This document shows positions 4,214-5,391 of a stretch of 5,391 nt of DNA, piece by piece. How positions within the stretch are numbered: position 1 is the stretch's first letter; the number at the start of each line of letters is the position of its first letter. The notes beneath the pieces are model-generated. The model did not search any database. It was given only the letters and a program-made list of their open reading frames with translations, and was not told the DNA's origin. Origin of the DNA: Candidatus Alkanophagales archaeon (GTDB taxonomy: Archaea; Halobacteriota; Syntropharchaeia; Alkanophagales; B39-G2); assembly GCA_003661185.1 (NCBI GenBank), contig QMVQ01000128.1, positions 1 to 5,391 of the forward strand, in the 5' to 3' direction. The position numbers were made by a program, and so were the translations under genes.

Positions 4214-5334
4214 TACTCAGCGACTAACGTGTACTTACCTATCCTATAGTTAGCATAGAAGGAGTACTTTCCCGTACTCCTATACCAATCTCCCTCTCTC
4301 CCCCTCCTCGTAGCCACATTCCTCCTATACCGAAGGAGTACCCGATGGGGTTTAAGAGTTTCCATGATCATCCTATCGAGTGAGGGGAGGTAGTGGTGTT
4401 TTAACAACCACTTACCCTTCACTCTTGAGAGTATTTCGAGGAGATCCATGAAGTCCTCCTCAGTAAACCGATCCGTAGCCTCGTAGAAATCCCTCTCTTT
4501 TTCGGAACTCAGGAATACGTGGGGAGGGTCTAGGTAGAAGAACGTGTACTCGCTATCATATTTCCTAATGCACTCCCTGAAGTCTAGGCACTCTATACAG
4601 ACATTTTTGAGCCTCTCATGGATGAGGTTGATACCCTTCAGGGCATTAAAGAAAGCTCGTGGTACGTTTGATTTTGGCCCCGCAGAGAACCCGCTCCCCC
4701 TCTTACCCCCCACCGTAGCCCAGTGCACGTAGTAGAGGGCTACTGCCCTCTCTACATCATCCTCAAAGTCCCTCCTCTTGAGCTTTTCTATGAACTTGTA
4801 GTACAGCTCACGGGAGTACACTAGGTACTTAGTCCTCCTGAGGAACTCCTGAAAGGTCTTACGGTTCCTCACGACTTCAAATAGGTTCACTAGGTCTCCA
4901 TCTATGTCATTATAGACCTCTACCTTAGAGGGGGTTTTGGTCAAGAGGAGTTTTGCAGAACCCCCGAAAACCTCTACATAGCACTTATGCGGGGGCATCA
5001 TCTTCAACAGAAACCTCACTATCGTACTATCAGCCCCCGGAAAGCGTATGAATGTGGGGAGCTTCTCGGGATAAGGAAGAACCTCAATAGGGTCATCGGG
5101 GTCGACTTCATGGGATCCCCTAACAACTTTCAACTCTCCTTCATAATTGAGTAGTGAGTGTTCGGCAATCTTCCTCTTACCCACTAAGTCCACCCTATGA
5201 TAAACTCTGGGAGCCCCCCTCCACATCACTAGATAACCCGGCCTACCGCACTTTGGGCATATAACGTAGAGTCCCCTTATGGGGTATCTATATACACGCC
5301 TACTCTCCTTCCGCTTGAGAACCGGTGCTACCAT
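4213..5334 (-). CDS. D12-class (Dam-like) DNA adenine N6-methyltransferase, first of a tandem pair
   Basis: A 373-residue paralogue of the next gene with the same architecture. CPKCG (26-30) with H46 and H59 forms a probable zinc-binding element. The SAM motif PPHKCYVEVFGGSAKLLLTK lies at 114-133 and is followed by VEVYNDIDGDLVNLFEVVR. A divergent region at about 158-248 should carry DNA recognition. Motif IV is FFYLDPPH (265-272), then a region with KGKWLLKHHYLP shared with the partner. The ending differs from the partner's: SFYANYRIGKYTLVAE instead of the canonical LITNY. The ATG follows GGGAGGGTA closely and has a TATA-like box about 34 bases upstream. Two enzymes with different recognition regions could methylate the two strands of an asymmetric site, or two separate sites. 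Family secure; specificity and activity unknown. Confidence 0.9.
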   Translation of the reverse strand: MVAPVLKRKESRRVYRYPIRGLYVICPKCGRPGYLVMWRGAPRVYHRVDLVGKRKIAEHSLLNYEGELKVVRGSHEVDPDDPIEVLPYPEKLPTFIRFPGADSTIVRFLLKMMPPHKCYVEVFGGSAKLLLTKTPSKVEVYNDIDGDLVNLFEVVRNRKTFQEFLRRTKYLVYSRELYYKFIEKLKRRDFEDDVERAVALYYVHWATVGGKRGSGFSAGPKSNVPRAFFNALKGINLIHERLKNVCIECLDFRECIRKYDSEYTFFYLDPPHVFLSSEKERDFYEATDRFTEEDFMDLLEILSRVKGKWLLKHHYLPSLDRMIMETLKPHRVLLRYRRNVATRRGREGDWYRSTGKYSFYANYRIGKYTLVAE

Positions 5335-5363
5335 TACCCTCCCTATAATATACGAAACGGTTA

Positions 5364-5372
5364 GTTAAAAAG
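5364..5372 (-). promoter_or_regulatory. TATA box of the methyltransferase operon
   Basis: The - strand reads CTTTTTAAC here, centred about 34 bases before the ATG at 5334, so transcription would begin near 5343, about where the GGGAGGG ribosome binding site starts. A second AT-rich stretch (TATATTATA, about 5344-5352) is too close to the ATG for a normal archaeal TATA box. Confidence 0.4.
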
Positions 5373-5391
5373 ATATGGAAAATTTTAAATC

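Overview
The window looks like accessory DNA from a thermophilic archaeon, probably Thermoproteota (crenarchaeal), or from a virus, plasmid or integrated element of one. The clues are short, densely packed genes, archaeal TATA boxes about 35 bases before start codons, GGAGG-type ribosome binding sites or very short leaders, T-run terminators, and heavy use of AGG/AGA (Arg) and ATA (Ile). No rRNA, tRNA, CRISPR array, transposase or integrase was seen, and the species cannot be named.

Layout. (1) Bases 1-650, + strand: the 3' end of an unidentified gene, then a small FUN14-like membrane protein and a basic, possibly winged-helix protein, in tight operon spacing. (2) Bases 664-870, - strand: a 68-residue winged-helix regulator preceded by an 82-base promoter cassette (868-949). 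(3) Bases 974-1415, - strand: a helical protein of unknown function whose 3' end appears frameshifted. The better C-terminus lies in another frame and stops at 974. (4) Bases 1519-2867, + strand: three unrecognised genes in a row, the first with AGA-rich Arg codon use. (5) Bases 2884-3063, - strand: a 59-residue gene that is easy to miss. It is preceded by a second copy of the promoter cassette (3061-3142), matching the first at 81 of 82 bases. (6) Bases 3146-5334, - strand: two tandem, translationally coupled, paralogous D12-class (Dam-like) DNA adenine methyltransferases. Each has an N-terminal CPKCG metal-binding-like segment and a DPPH catalytic motif in place of DPPY. No restriction endonuclease is recognisable nearby.

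How it may work together (inference). The duplicated cassette carries a TATA box inside a 22-base imperfect palindrome, plus a perfect 8+8 inverted repeat upstream. It ends exactly at the start codon of two unrelated small genes, one of them a winged-helix DNA-binding protein. This suggests a two-gene regulon in which the 68-residue protein controls itself and the 59-residue protein. The methyltransferase pair probably protects or marks the element's DNA. The remaining genes have no assignable function from sequence alone.
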